A DNA stretch of 35,345 bases, taken from Alistipes sp. Lineage in GTDB: Bacteria > Bacteroidota > Bacteroidia > Bacteroidales > Rikenellaceae. The stretch covers positions 1-35,345 of the forward strand of contig JAFYWG010000052.1 in assembly GCA_017558115.1 (NCBI GenBank). The letters are read 5' to 3'. A model generated the notes under the pieces. That model was not told where the DNA came from. It saw only the letters and a program-made list of their open reading frames with translations, and ran no database searches. Position numbers and translations under genes: made by a program. Positions 1 through 7,370 of this stretch are shown here, in pieces. Within the stretch, counting starts at the first letter, position 1, and each line of letters starts with the position of its first letter.

Positions 1-73
1 ACTAATTGAAGCAGAGCATTTGAACTGTTTCAGGGGAGTTATCGCCCCATAAGTATAAGAGGAAAACAACGTG

Positions 74-145
74 ATGACGCATACGGACACATACACACAG
101 GTGTGGCAAGACTGCCTAGACAAACTCCAACTCACAATCACCTAG
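74..145 (+). pseudogene. dnaA: 5' end of dnaA, cut off by an in-frame TAG
   Basis: Reading from ATG at 74 (a GTG lies just before it at 71) gives MTHTDTYTQVWQDCLDKLQ then LTIT, then TAG at 143-145. The same frame continues without a break as EEYVKWFKPIRPI and the rest of DnaA. The W..CL..L pattern followed by a WF.PI motif is what DnaA domain I normally has, so this is the missing first helix of the protein and not an unrelated leader. Only one codon (number 24 from ATG 74) is wrong; a CAG-to-TAG change would explain it. No frameshift is seen. It could be a true mutation, a sequencing or assembly error, or a short upstream frame coupled to the start at 155. Confidence 0.75.
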
Positions 146-154
146 GAGGAGTAT

Positions 155-1477
155 GTGAAGTGGTTTAAGCCCATCCGTCCTATAGGGTTTGATGGCTCAA
201 ACCTCCGCTTGCGTGTACCCAACGAGAGCTTCGTTGTAAACATCGAGAAGCTCTTCCTCTCACGTCTCAAGCCCATCATCATGGAGCTTTATGGTGCTGA
301 TACTCAGCTTCATTACGCCGTACCTCGCGAGGTGCGCCCACAGCAGGTAGAGACTACCTCTACAGCCGTACCCGAGTTTGCGCGACCCATTGACACTGCA
401 AAGATAAAAAATCCTTTTGCATTACCAGGCCTTCGCCGCATAGTAATTGACCCACAGCTCAACTTAAACTACACCTTCGACAACCATATCGAGGGTGAGT
501 GTAACCGCTTGGCGCGCTCTGCAGGCATGGCCGTGGCAGTATCTCCAGGTAGCACCGCATTCAACCCATTATATATATATGGTGACTCAGGTTTGGGTAA
601 GACACACATCGCCCAGGCTATTGGCCATGAGGTGCGTCAGCGTCACCCCGAGTTGCAAGTACTCTACGTCTCGATGAACAAGTTCCAGGCGCAGTTCCAG
701 ACCGCCTACAAAAATGGTGAGATTACGGACTTCATCCACTTCTACCAGATGGTCGACGTCTTGATTATCGACGACATCCAGGAGCTAACCGGTAAGACAG
801 GTACACAGAACGTGTTCTTCAATATCTTCAACCACCTTCAGCTTTCGGGCAAGCAGCTCATCCTCACGTCGGATAAGCCACCCGTAGAGCTTAAGGATAT
901 CGAGCAGCGACTCTTGACACGTTTCAAGTGGGGTCTCTCGGCACAGTTGAACGTGCCCGACTACGACACCAAGGTCAAGATTATCCGCGCAAAGGCTCAG
1001 CGCCTCGGAGCTCAGATACCTGAGGACGTGGTGACATACCTCGCGGAGAACATCTCGGCAAACGTGCGTGAGATTGAGGGTGCACTATCGTCGCTTATCG
1101 CCAACGCCTCGTTCCTCGGTCGCAAGATTACCATCTCGCTTGCCAAGGATATCTTGAAGGTCTACGTGAAGCTCACACAGCGCGAGATTACCATCGACCA
1201 CATCGTGAAGGTGGTATGCGAGTACTACGACATAGAGCTCGACACCTTCAACTCTACAAAGCGTACGCGCGATGTGGCACAGGCACGCCAGGTGGCTATG
1301 TTCCTTGCGAAGCAGCACACCAAGTCGCCCCTCACGGTTATCGGCTCATCTATCGGCGGCCGTAACCATGCCACGGTGCTCCACTCGTGCAAGGCCGTTG
1401 CCGACATGATGGATACAGACAAGACATTCAAGGCGCAGATTGAGGAGATTGAGAAGATTGTACTCAACAAAAATTAA
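155..1477 (+). CDS. dnaA: chromosomal replication initiator DnaA (main open part, N-terminus lost)
   Basis: DnaA binds DnaA boxes at the origin, forms an ATP-dependent filament, melts the duplex and helps load the helicase. In the 440-residue frame from GTG 155, residues 1-55 are the remainder of domain I, about 60-100 the linker, then the AAA+ module with Walker A GDSGLGKT (143-150) and Walker B VLIIDD (D206, D207). The C-terminal DNA-binding domain carries IGSSIGGRNHATV (396-408), matching the DnaA signature. Restoring the upstream frame from ATG 74 would give about 467 residues, the usual family size. GTG 155 is preceded by AGGAGG at 145-150, a strong Shine-Dalgarno sequence, so re-initiation is possible although Bacteroidota rarely depend on such sites. 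A protein from 155 would lack helix 1 of domain I, which normally serves self-association and helicase contact. Stop is TAA. Confidence 0.93.
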   Translation: MKWFKPIRPIGFDGSNLRLRVPNESFVVNIEKLFLSRLKPIIMELYGADTQLHYAVPREVRPQQVETTSTAVPEFARPIDTAKIKNPFALPGLRRIVIDPQLNLNYTFDNHIEGECNRLARSAGMAVAVSPGSTAFNPLYIYGDSGLGKTHIAQAIGHEVRQRHPELQVLYVSMNKFQAQFQTAYKNGEITDFIHFYQMVDVLIIDDIQELTGKTGTQNVFFNIFNHLQLSGKQLILTSDKPPVELKDIEQRLLTRFKWGLSAQLNVPDYDTKVKIIRAKAQRLGAQIPEDVVTYLAENISANVREIEGALSSLIANASFLGRKITISLAKDILKVYVKLTQREITIDHIVKVVCEYYDIELDTFNSTKRTRDVAQARQVAMFLAKQHTKSPLTVIGSSIGGRNHATVLHSCKAVADMMDTDKTFKAQIEEIEKIVLNKN

Positions 1478-1504
1478 TGTGACAAGTGTGACAAATGTGG
1501 GTTT

Positions 1505-1574
1505 GGAGATTCCCACGCTTCGCTCGGAATAACGTTGTAGATGAGTACCATCCGTCATTGCGAGGAGGACATCG
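1505..1574 (+). repeat. REP-like intergenic repeat, partial copy
   Basis: Positions 1505-1528 and 1552-1574 are identical to 28663-28686 and 28707-28729, with a different middle of 23 versus 20 bp. The arm around CGTCATTGCGAGGAGG resembles intergenic palindromes seen in many bacteria. The right half is missing here because the next repeat begins directly after ACATCG. Confidence 0.7.
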
Positions 1575-1658
1575 AATTAAGGAGTTTAGGGAGTTTAAAG
1601 AGTTTAGGGCTTAAGGACGACCCTCCCTAAATTCCCTAAATCCCCTAAATTCCCTAAG
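1574..1658. repeat. inverted low-complexity repeat (AGTTTAGGG type)
   Basis: Left arm 1574-1611 is built of AAGGAGTTTAGGGAGTTTA-like units, and right arm 1621-1658 of the complementary CCCTAAATTCCCTAAAT units, so the two can form a long hairpin. The boundary sequence CATCGAATTAAGGAGTTTA recurs at 4935-4953. Related copies lie at 28549-28646 and 28763-28796. It could act as a terminator between the convergent genes. Confidence 0.7.
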
Positions 1659-1787
1659 AGACAAGAGAGACCGAAGAGACAGGACAAGCAGACAAGCAGA
1701 CAAGCAGACGCGAACCTCAAAACTTCTGTTTGTCGTTTTGTCCGTTCGTCGCTTTCGTCTCTATCGTCTCTATCGTCCCTATCACAC
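1659..1787 (+). repeat. C/T-rich composite repeat with short tandem units
   Basis: Contains three copies of GACAAGCA (about 1684-1710) and then a run of GTCTCTATC/GTCGCTTTC units ending in GTCCCTATCACAC. A 22-bp stretch from about 1729 and the terminal 13 bp are shared with the repeat at 31827-32096; an inverted relative is at 5018-5143. Confidence 0.65.
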
Positions 1788-1812
1788 TGGTAGATAGCCC
1801 CTTATCACAACA
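1788..1812. repeat. 3' remnant of a structured unit
   Basis: The pattern AGAT..C..CTTATCACA here matches the 3' ends of the two complete units at 1813-1935 and 1966-2092. The 5' part of this unit is absent and is replaced by the C/T-rich repeat. Its CTTATCACAA abuts the AATTTCTTGT of the next unit. Confidence 0.55.
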
Positions 1813-1935
1813 AATTTCTTGTCAGAAGGGGTTAGCTGTGCCTCGACACGAAAATAGCCAGGATGGGTAGTACTTCATTGACGTACGTCCCATTCTGGCT
1901 ATTGATTGAGAGGTCGCAGATGACCACTTATCACA
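1813..1935. repeat. structured tandem unit A (large central hairpin)
   Basis: Begins with AATTTCTTGTCAGAAG (1813-1828) and ends with CTTATCACA (1927-1935). The central hairpin pairs AATAGCCAG (1853-1861) with CTGGCTATT (1895-1903). It continues through a G-T pair into ATGGG/CCCAT and an inner GTAC/GTAC. A small hairpin GGTC-GCAGAT-GACC lies before the 3' box. The same architecture recurs in unit B with different stem bases. I do not recognise the family; strand is undetermined. Confidence 0.75.
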
Positions 1936-1965
1936 TGAAAAAAAACTGGATGATATGCGGTTGCT

Positions 1966-2092
1966 AATTTCTTGTCAGAAGTCGTGAGATGTGGTAGCAA
2001 ATGAGAACTCCCCGGATAGGATATACTAAGCGTATTTCCTATTCGGGGAGTTGAGTTTGATGCCGCAGATTGCGGCTTATCACAAGAAATTA
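1966..2092. repeat. structured tandem unit B (large central hairpin)
   Basis: Begins with AATTTCTTGTCAGAAG (1966-1981), identical to unit A, and ends with CTTATCACAAGAAATT, which is nearly the inverted complement of the start, so the ends can pair. The central hairpin pairs AACTCCCCG (2006-2014) with CGGGGAGTT (2044-2052), again followed by a G-T pair and ATAGG/CCTAT. A second hairpin GCCGC/GCGGC precedes the 3' box. The distal arm includes the mutS stop codon, so it may also end mutS transcripts. Confidence 0.75.
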
Positions 2093-4789
2093 AAGACCTG
2101 TGATGCGCTTTATCTCGTTGAGCTTATTCAGTGCCTCAAGTGGTGTTAACGAGTTAATATCCAGACCCTTTATCTGGTCGCGGATGGCAACCAACACGGG
2201 GTCGTCGAGTTGGAACATCGAAAGCTGAATATTATCCTTAGTCTCTATGGCCGATGCCGCCACGGCACGCCTCTTACCGCGCTCCTTGATAGCGCCACTT
2301 GGCACAATCTCGCCCGAACCATACACCTTCTCCAAGTTCGCAAGGATGGCCTCAGCACGCGACACTATAGAGCGAGGCATACCCGCCATGCGTGCAACAT
2401 GGATACCGAACGAGTGCTCCGTACCGCCACGTACCAACTTACGCAAGAAGACGATGTTGTTGTCCACCTCCTTAACCGTTACGTGGTAGTTCTTCACGCG
2501 AGGCAACATATTCTCAATCTCGTTGAGCTCGTGGTAGTGCGTAGCGAAGAGGGTCTTGGCTGCACCGAGGCCGTTGTTGTGGAGGTACTCCACCATGGCC
2601 CATGCGATGGAGATACCATCGTAGGTGCTTGTTCCTCGGCCAATCTCGTCGAGAAGCACGAGCGAGCGGGGCGATATGTTATTGAGGATGCTTGCCGACT
2701 CCAACATCTCCACCATGAAGGTAGACTCTCCCTCGGCGAGGTTATCCGATGCTCCCACGCGCGTAAATATCTTATCTACAACGCCTATGCGTGCCGCCTT
2801 GGCGGGTACGAACGAACCCATCTGCGCCATGAGCACGATGAGCGCCGTCTGGCGCAACAATGCCGACTTACCCGACATGTTGGGTCCTGTAATCACTATA
2901 ATCTGCTGCTCCGTGGTGTCGAGTTTTACACTATTAGGCACATACTCCTCACCTATGGCCATAAGCGTCTCGATGACGGGATGGCGACCATCCGTGATGT
3001 CGATAACATCTGAGTCGTCAACCACAGGGCGCACATAGCGTCGCTCGGTAGCTATGCGTGCCAACGACTGCAAGCAGTCGGCATAGGCTACAACCTGTGC
3101 ATCACGCTGTAGGGGAACGATATACTGAGATATAAATGCCACAAGCTGCGCATATAACTGCGTCTCTATCTGTATGATGCGCTCTTCGGCGCCCAATATC
3201 TTCTGTTCGTACTCCTTCAACTCCTCGGTGATGTAGCGCTCGGCATCAGTAAGCGTTTGCTTACGTATCCACGACTCAGGAACCTTATCCTTATGCGTAT
3301 TGCGCACCTCGATGTAGTAGCCGAAGACGTTGTTGTAGGCAACCTTTAGCGAGGGTATGCCCGTGAGCTCACTCTCGCGCTCCTGCAACGAGCGTAGGTA
3401 GTCCTTGCCATGAAGCGCTATGCGGCGCAACTCGTCCAACTCTGCCGAGACGCCCGAGGCGATGATGCCACCCTTGCTTATCTGGTTGGTTTCGGGGTCG
3501 GGGAAGATGTCTGAGTCAAGACGCTTGACCACCGCCTGTAGCGTATCAAGACGCTCGGCCAAAGCCAGCAACGCCTCATTGTCCGTAGACTCCATCATGG
3601 CCTTAACCATCTCCACGGCACGCAATGAGTGCTTCAACTGGATAAGCTCGCGCGGTGTGATGCGCTCCGTGGCTATGCGCGACGCCATGCGCTCCAAGTC
3701 GCCGATAAGGGCTATCTGCTCTCGCATCGAGAATGCAAAGTCGGCATCCATAACGAACTGCTCTACAACATCCTGACGCTGTGCAATCTTCTTCGTATCC
3801 ATGAGGGGCATTGCCACCCAGCGCTTAAGCTGTCGGCCACCCATGGGTGTGAGTGTGCGATCTATGGTGTCGACAAAGCTGCAACGTGCCACCGAGCTAT
3901 TCGAGTTAAAGAGTTCGAGGTTGCGGATGGTGAAGCGGTCAATCCACACCGAGTCGCCACGCTCGATGCGTGAGATAGATGATATGTGTGCCGTCTGTTT
4001 ATGCTCCGTGAACTCCAAGTAGTAGAGGATAGCTCCCGCGGCCGAGATACCAGCACTCATGCCCTCGATACCGAAGCCCTTGAGCGACTGCACGCCAAGT
4101 TGCTTGGTGAGCTTATCGCGATTTACTGCCTCCGAGAATACCCACTCGTCGAGGCGATAGGTGTAGTGCTTAGTGCCAAAGGCATCGTTGAAGTGCTCCT
4201 CCATACCGCGCTGGAAGACTATCTCGCGAGGCTGGAGGTTGGAGATAAGCTTGTCGACATATGCGTCGTCACCCTCGGCTACGTAGAACTCACCCGTAGA
4301 GAGGTCCAAAAAGGCTATGCCCGTAGTGGTCTTGGCGAAGTATACCGAGGCGAGGAAGGTGTTCTCCTTACCGGCCACGAGGTTTTCACCCATGACGATA
4401 CCGGGGGTCACCATCTCCACCACACCACGCTTAACGAGACCCTTGACCATCTTGGGGTCCTCAAGTTGCTCACAGATGGCCACACGCTCACCCGCCCTCA
4501 CAAGCTTAGGCATGTAGTTATCCAGGGCATGGTAGGGGAAGCCCGCCAGCTCCACGTACGACGCAGCGCCATTGGCACGACGTGTGAGCGTAATGCCAAG
4601 AATGCCGCTGGCTTTGATGGCATCCTCACCGAAGGTCTCGTAGAAGTCGCCGACACGGAACAGTAGTATCGCATCGGGGTGTATAGCCTTTATCTGATAG
4701 TATTGCTTCATCAGAGGTGTCTCGACATACTTCTTCTGCTTGGGTGTCGTAGTCTCTGTAGTATCGCTATTTTTCTTTGGTCTCGCCAT
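2090..4789 (-). CDS. mutS: DNA mismatch repair protein MutS
   Basis: MutS recognises mispaired or looped bases and, with MutL, starts strand-directed repair. The 899-residue product has the mismatch-binding motif GDFYE (F49, E51 inserted at the mispair), connector and lever/clamp regions, and an ABC-type ATPase with Walker A GPNMSGKS (635-642). Walker B LLDEIGRGTSTYDG and ATHYHELNEIE follow. The C-terminal LTPLEALNKLNEIKRI matches the helix-turn-helix dimer end of the family. Length is slightly above the E. coli protein because of a basic, Thr-rich N-terminal extension of about 20 residues. I chose ATG at 4789 (MARPKK); the frame extends upstream to 4819, but a promoter -7 box at 4817-4824 makes that start unlikely. 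Single gene, convergent with dnaA. Confidence 0.97.
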   Translation of the reverse strand: MARPKKNSDTTETTTPKQKKYVETPLMKQYYQIKAIHPDAILLFRVGDFYETFGEDAIKASGILGITLTRRANGAASYVELAGFPYHALDNYMPKLVRAGERVAICEQLEDPKMVKGLVKRGVVEMVTPGIVMGENLVAGKENTFLASVYFAKTTTGIAFLDLSTGEFYVAEGDDAYVDKLISNLQPREIVFQRGMEEHFNDAFGTKHYTYRLDEWVFSEAVNRDKLTKQLGVQSLKGFGIEGMSAGISAAGAILYYLEFTEHKQTAHISSISRIERGDSVWIDRFTIRNLELFNSNSSVARCSFVDTIDRTLTPMGGRQLKRWVAMPLMDTKKIAQRQDVVEQFVMDADFAFSMREQIALIGDLERMASRIATERITPRELIQLKHSLRAVEMVKAMMESTDNEALLALAERLDTLQAVVKRLDSDIFPDPETNQISKGGIIASGVSAELDELRRIALHGKDYLRSLQERESELTGIPSLKVAYNNVFGYYIEVRNTHKDKVPESWIRKQTLTDAERYITEELKEYEQKILGAEERIIQIETQLYAQLVAFISQYIVPLQRDAQVVAYADCLQSLARIATERRYVRPVVDDSDVIDITDGRHPVIETLMAIGEEYVPNSVKLDTTEQQIIVITGPNMSGKSALLRQTALIVLMAQMGSFVPAKAARIGVVDKIFTRVGASDNLAEGESTFMVEMLESASILNNISPRSLVLLDEIGRGTSTYDGISIAWAMVEYLHNNGLGAAKTLFATHYHELNEIENMLPRVKNYHVTVKEVDNNIVFLRKLVRGGTEHSFGIHVARMAGMPRSIVSRAEAILANLEKVYGSGEIVPSGAIKERGKRRAVAASAIETKDNIQLSMFQLDDPVLVAIRDQIKGLDINSLTPLEALNKLNEIKRITGL

Positions 4790-4816
4790 TGTAACAGTGG
4801 TATATCTATATCTTTG

Positions 4817-4824
4817 CAAAGGTA
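4817..4824 (-). promoter_or_regulatory. probable mutS -7 promoter box
   Basis: Reads TACCTTTG on the minus strand, fitting the Bacteroidota TAnnTTTG element, 28 bp before the chosen ATG. A TTTG 17 bp upstream is slightly too close for a standard -33 box. Confidence 0.5.
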
Positions 4825-4934
4825 GTAAAATTTAGAGAAAGCAAAAAGGAGAAGTGCGAAAAAAATGGTTTTAGGCGTCATAAGGTTGTAGTCACCCCAG
4901 ATACCACCCATTGTGTAGTGAACATACCCGCCGC

Positions 4935-5010
4935 CATCGAATTAAGGAGTTTAAGGAGTTTAGGGAGTTTAGGGAATTTAGGGAACGCATACCCACCCTA
5001 AACTCTTTAA
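4935..5010. repeat. AGTTTAGGG-type inverted repeat
   Basis: Left arm of GGAGTTTAGGGAGTTTAGGG units at about 4944-4984 and complementary CCCTAAACTCTTTAA at 4996-5010. The boundary CATCGAATTAAGGAGTTTA is identical to that at 1570-1588. Confidence 0.65.
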
Positions 5011-5017
5011 GGGATGA

Positions 5018-5143
5018 CTCGGACCTTTCTGTTGATAGCGACGAAAGGGACGATGGGGATGGCTCGGACAACGACGCTGATAGCGACTTCCCTCTTGTCC
5101 CTCTTGTCTCTTAAGTCTCTTATATCTCCTTGCGCGAGCCTTT
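5018..5143 (-). repeat. composite repeat, inverted copy of the 31827-32096 element
   Basis: Three blocks match the distant element in the same order but opposite orientation. GGACCTTTCTGTTGATA at the start matches with one mismatch in 22, 5063-5087 matches 32012-32036 exactly over 25 bp, and 5124-5143 matches 31827-31846 exactly over 20 bp. The distant copy is about twice as long because of extra tandem material. Confidence 0.7.
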
Positions 5144-5165
5144 CGCTTTTTTTTTGCAACTATGT

Positions 5166-5196
5166 TTTGAGTTTAGCAAGAATAGTATTAACTTTG
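5166..5196 (+). promoter_or_regulatory. deoD promoter, Bacteroidota type
   Basis: TTTG at 5166-5169, a 19-bp spacer, then TAACTTTG at 5189-5196. This is a full match to the TTTG/TAnnTTTG pattern, leaving a leader of roughly 40 bp before the deoD ATG. Confidence 0.75.
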
Positions 5197-5240
5197 TAAG
5201 GATATAAAAACGACAATATAACAACAAAAACAATAATACT

Positions 5241-5954
5241 ATGGCAGGTAAAGTTCCTACTCCTCACATTGGAGCACAGTATGGCGAAATCGCCGACAGA
5301 GTAATCATGGCAGGTGACCCCTTGCGCGCAAAGTTCATGGCCGAGACATTCTTGGAGAACCCCGTGCAGTACAATAGCGTGCGTGGCATGCTCGGCTACA
5401 CCGGCACATACAAGGGTAAGCGCGTATCTGTTCAGGGCCACGGCATGGGCATCCCCTCAATCGGCATCTACACCTACGAGCTCTTCAACTTCTACGACGT
5501 GAAGCGCATCATACGTTGTGGCTCGGCAGGCGCCTACCACCCCGACCTCAAACTCGGCGACGTAGTATTCGCCATGGGCTCGTGCACCGACTCTAACTAT
5601 GGCGCGCAGTTCAACCTCCCTGGCACATTTGCGCCTATCGCCGACTTCGAGCTCTTGCGTGCTGCAGCAGCCAAGGCTGAGGAGTTGAACATCCCATACA
5701 AGGTGGGTAACGTCATGGCCAGCGACGTCTTCTATGGTGACGACGCAGACAACTGGAAGCAGTGGCAAAAGATGGGCGTGTTGGCCGTAGAGATGGAGGC
5801 TACAGCACTCTACATGAACGCTGCACGCGCAGGTAAGAGCGCCCTTTGCATCTGCACCATATCAGACTCGCTTGTGCACGGCACAGCATGCTCGGCAGAG
5901 GAGCGTCAGACATCCTTTACGAACATGATGGAGATTGCGTTTAACATCATCTAA
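5241..5954 (+). CDS. deoD: purine-nucleoside phosphorylase DeoD
   Basis: Cytoplasmic enzyme of nucleoside salvage that phosphorolyses (deoxy)purine nucleosides to the free base and (deoxy)ribose-1-phosphate. The 237-residue length is standard for the hexameric bacterial family. Visible motifs are TPHIGA near the N-terminus, GDPLRAK (phosphate binding), [22 protein letters not shown] (ribose contact) and the ISDS segment near the C-terminus holding the catalytic Asp. ATG 5241 follows a clear promoter. The gene ends at a strong terminator, so it is mostly a single-gene unit, with the aldehyde dehydrogenase immediately beyond. Confidence 0.97.
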   Translation: MAGKVPTPHIGAQYGEIADRVIMAGDPLRAKFMAETFLENPVQYNSVRGMLGYTGTYKGKRVSVQGHGMGIPSIGIYTYELFNFYDVKRIIRCGSAGAYHPDLKLGDVVFAMGSCTDSNYGAQFNLPGTFAPIADFELLRAAAAKAEELNIPYKVGNVMASDVFYGDDADNWKQWQKMGVLAVEMEATALYMNAARAGKSALCICTISDSLVHGTACSAEERQTSFTNMMEIAFNII

Positions 5955-5960
5955 AACCTT

Positions 5961-5985
5961 AGGGGACTGCGAGTCCCCTTTTTTG
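5961..5985 (+). terminator. intrinsic terminator after deoD
   Basis: AGGGGACT, loop GCG, AGTCCCCT, then six T. Perfect 8-bp stem starting 6 bp after the deoD stop. The T-tract ends only a few bases before the next ATG at 5988. Confidence 0.9.
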
Positions 5986-5987
5986 TT

Positions 5988-7361
5988 ATGAACGACATTG
6001 TCAACCGCATACCCGATATTGTAGCGTCGCAGCGCACATACTTTCGTAGCCACGCGACCCTCGACGTGGAGCATCGCCTCGAGCTGCTACGCAAGCTGCG
6101 CAATGCCATCGTTAAGCATGAGCAGAGCCTAACCGATGCACTATACCTCGACCTACATAAGAGCTACGAGGAGGCATACCTCACGGAGATAAGCATCGTG
6201 CTTGGCGAGATTGACAACTTCCTCAAGCACCTAAAAAGGTGGGCAGCACCCTCGAAGCGCTCCACCCCACTTAAACTTAAGCCCTCAAAGAGCGCCATCA
6301 TCACCGAACCCCTCGGCGTATCGCTCATCATAGCGCCATGGAACTACCCCGTGCAGTTACTCTTGAACCCACTCGTGGGTGCTATAGCGGCGGGATGCAC
6401 TGCAGTATTAAAACCCTCGCCATATGTACCGAATGTGTCAGTGGCATTGGCAAGGATGATTAAGGAGTGCTTCGATGAGAGCTATGTGGCTGTGGTGCAG
6501 GGTCATCGCGATGTAAATAGCGCACTGCTAAAGGAGCGCTACGACATCATCTTCTTCACGGGCTCACCCGACCTCGGACGCGTAGTCATGCGTGCTGCGG
6601 CGGAGAACCTTACACCCGTAGTCTTGGAGTTGGGTGGCAAGAGCCCCGTGGTTGTGGACAAGAGCGCCAACATCGCCGTAGCGGCAAAGCGCATAGCGTG
6701 GGGCAAGAGCCTCAACGCCGGCCAGACATGTATAGCACCCGACTATCTGCTTATCCACCACGAGGTTAAGGAGCAGTTTATAGAAGCCTTTAAGCAGGCC
6801 ATGATGGAGCTACACGGCGAGAACCCGCAAGAGAGTAAACACTACGTGCGCATGGTATCGGCGAAGGCCTTTGAGCGTGTTAGTGGCTACCTACACGAGG
6901 GTACAATACGCCATGGCGGCAGGGTCGATGCCCACGACCGCTACATCGAGCCTACGCTCTTGGATGGTGTGTCGGTGGATAGCGCCGTGATACGCGAGGA
7001 GATATTTGGCCCCGTGTTGCCAATCGTGGAGATTGAGAGTGTGGATGAGGCCATAGCGTTTATAACAGATAGAGAGAAGCCCTTGGCGCTCTACGTATTT
7101 GCCAAAGAGGAGGTTGCCGCGGGCGTCATCGCCCACACATCGTCGGGAGGTGCCTGCATCAACGATGTCATCATGCACATAGCCAACGAACGCATGCCCT
7201 TTGGTGGCGTGGGTAACTCGGGAATGGGACGCTACCACGGCCGCGACTCACTATATGCCTTCTCGCACCGCCGTGCCATGCTAAACACCCCCACATGGAT
7301 AGATGTGCCCTTTAGGTATATGCCCTACAAGATGTTTAATTGGATAAAGAGATTGCTGTAA
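5988..7361 (+). CDS. class-3 type NAD(P)-dependent aldehyde dehydrogenase
   Basis: Oxidises an aldehyde to the acid through a Cys thioester. The 457-residue length and the EPLGVSLIIAPWNYPVQLLL segment fit the class-3/fatty aldehyde dehydrogenase group. Catalytic Glu is E214 in LELGGKSP and nucleophile Cys is C248 in GQTCIAPD; FTGSPDLGR is the nucleotide-binding turn. The C-terminus ends GRYHGRDSLYAFSHRR and an amphipathic hydrophobic stretch, as in membrane-associated members. The substrate cannot be read from sequence; long-chain or lipid-derived aldehydes are an inference from the family. It starts right after the deoD terminator, so it either depends on read-through or has a promoter hidden in deoD. 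It converges on the WYL regulator with a 9-bp gap. Confidence 0.92.
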   Translation: MNDIVNRIPDIVASQRTYFRSHATLDVEHRLELLRKLRNAIVKHEQSLTDALYLDLHKSYEEAYLTEISIVLGEIDNFLKHLKRWAAPSKRSTPLKLKPSKSAIITEPLGVSLIIAPWNYPVQLLLNPLVGAIAAGCTAVLKPSPYVPNVSVALARMIKECFDESYVAVVQGHRDVNSALLKERYDIIFFTGSPDLGRVVMRAAAENLTPVVLELGGKSPVVVDKSANIAVAAKRIAWGKSLNAGQTCIAPDYLLIHHEVKEQFIEAFKQAMMELHGENPQESKHYVRMVSAKAFERVSGYLHEGTIRHGGRVDAHDRYIEPTLLDGVSVDSAVIREEIFGPVLPIVEIESVDEAIAFITDREKPLALYVFAKEEVAAGVIAHTSSGGACINDVIMHIANERMPFGGVGNSGMGRYHGRDSLYAFSHRRAMLNTPTWIDVPFRYMPYKMFNWIKRLL

Positions 7362-7370
7362 TAGAGGGAA

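Larger units (their letters stand above)
1478..2089. other. repeat-rich convergent intergenic region, no gene
   Basis: This 612-bp gap separates the 3' ends of dnaA and mutS. In order it holds a REP-like half element (1505-1574), an A/T/G low-complexity inverted repeat (1574-1658), a C/T-rich tract with short tandem units (1659-1787), and two tandem structured units (1813-2092). Short frames here are translations of repeats and show no protein-like features. No exact DnaA box (TTATNCACA) was found. Confidence 0.8.
4825..5165. other. intergenic region between divergent mutS and deoD, repeats only
   Basis: Apart from the promoters, this gap holds an AGTTTAGGG-type repeat (4935-5010) and an inverted copy of the C/T composite repeat (5018-5143). 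Short frames across it are repeat translations with runs such as EFREFREFRE and show no sign of being genes. Confidence 0.7.

Noticed and set aside
143..145. Genome-wide reassignment of TAG to an amino acid
   Set aside because: Six genes in the window (ompH-like, ruvA, mgsA, the UbiA-like gene, DUF4199, adk) end in TAG at the expected family length, two with the next start within 2 bp.
1684..1710. CRISPR-like array of GACAAGCA repeats (also 31868-31918)
   Set aside because: 8-bp direct tandem repeats without spacers; part of a composite low-complexity repeat.
1802..2084. TTATCACA (1802, 1928, 2077) as DnaA boxes or an oriC
   Set aside because: The DnaA box is TTATNCACA; these lack one base and are better explained as the 3' ends of the structured units. 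An origin here cannot be shown without genome-wide skew.
1813..2092. Integron attC sites
   Set aside because: Tandem spacing and hairpins fit superficially, but the conserved GTTRRRY/RYYYAAC core sites are absent and there are no cassettes between units.
2210..3013. 267-codon plus-strand frame opposite mutS
   Set aside because: Lies wholly antisense to conserved MutS ATPase sequence; its translation has no recognisable pattern.
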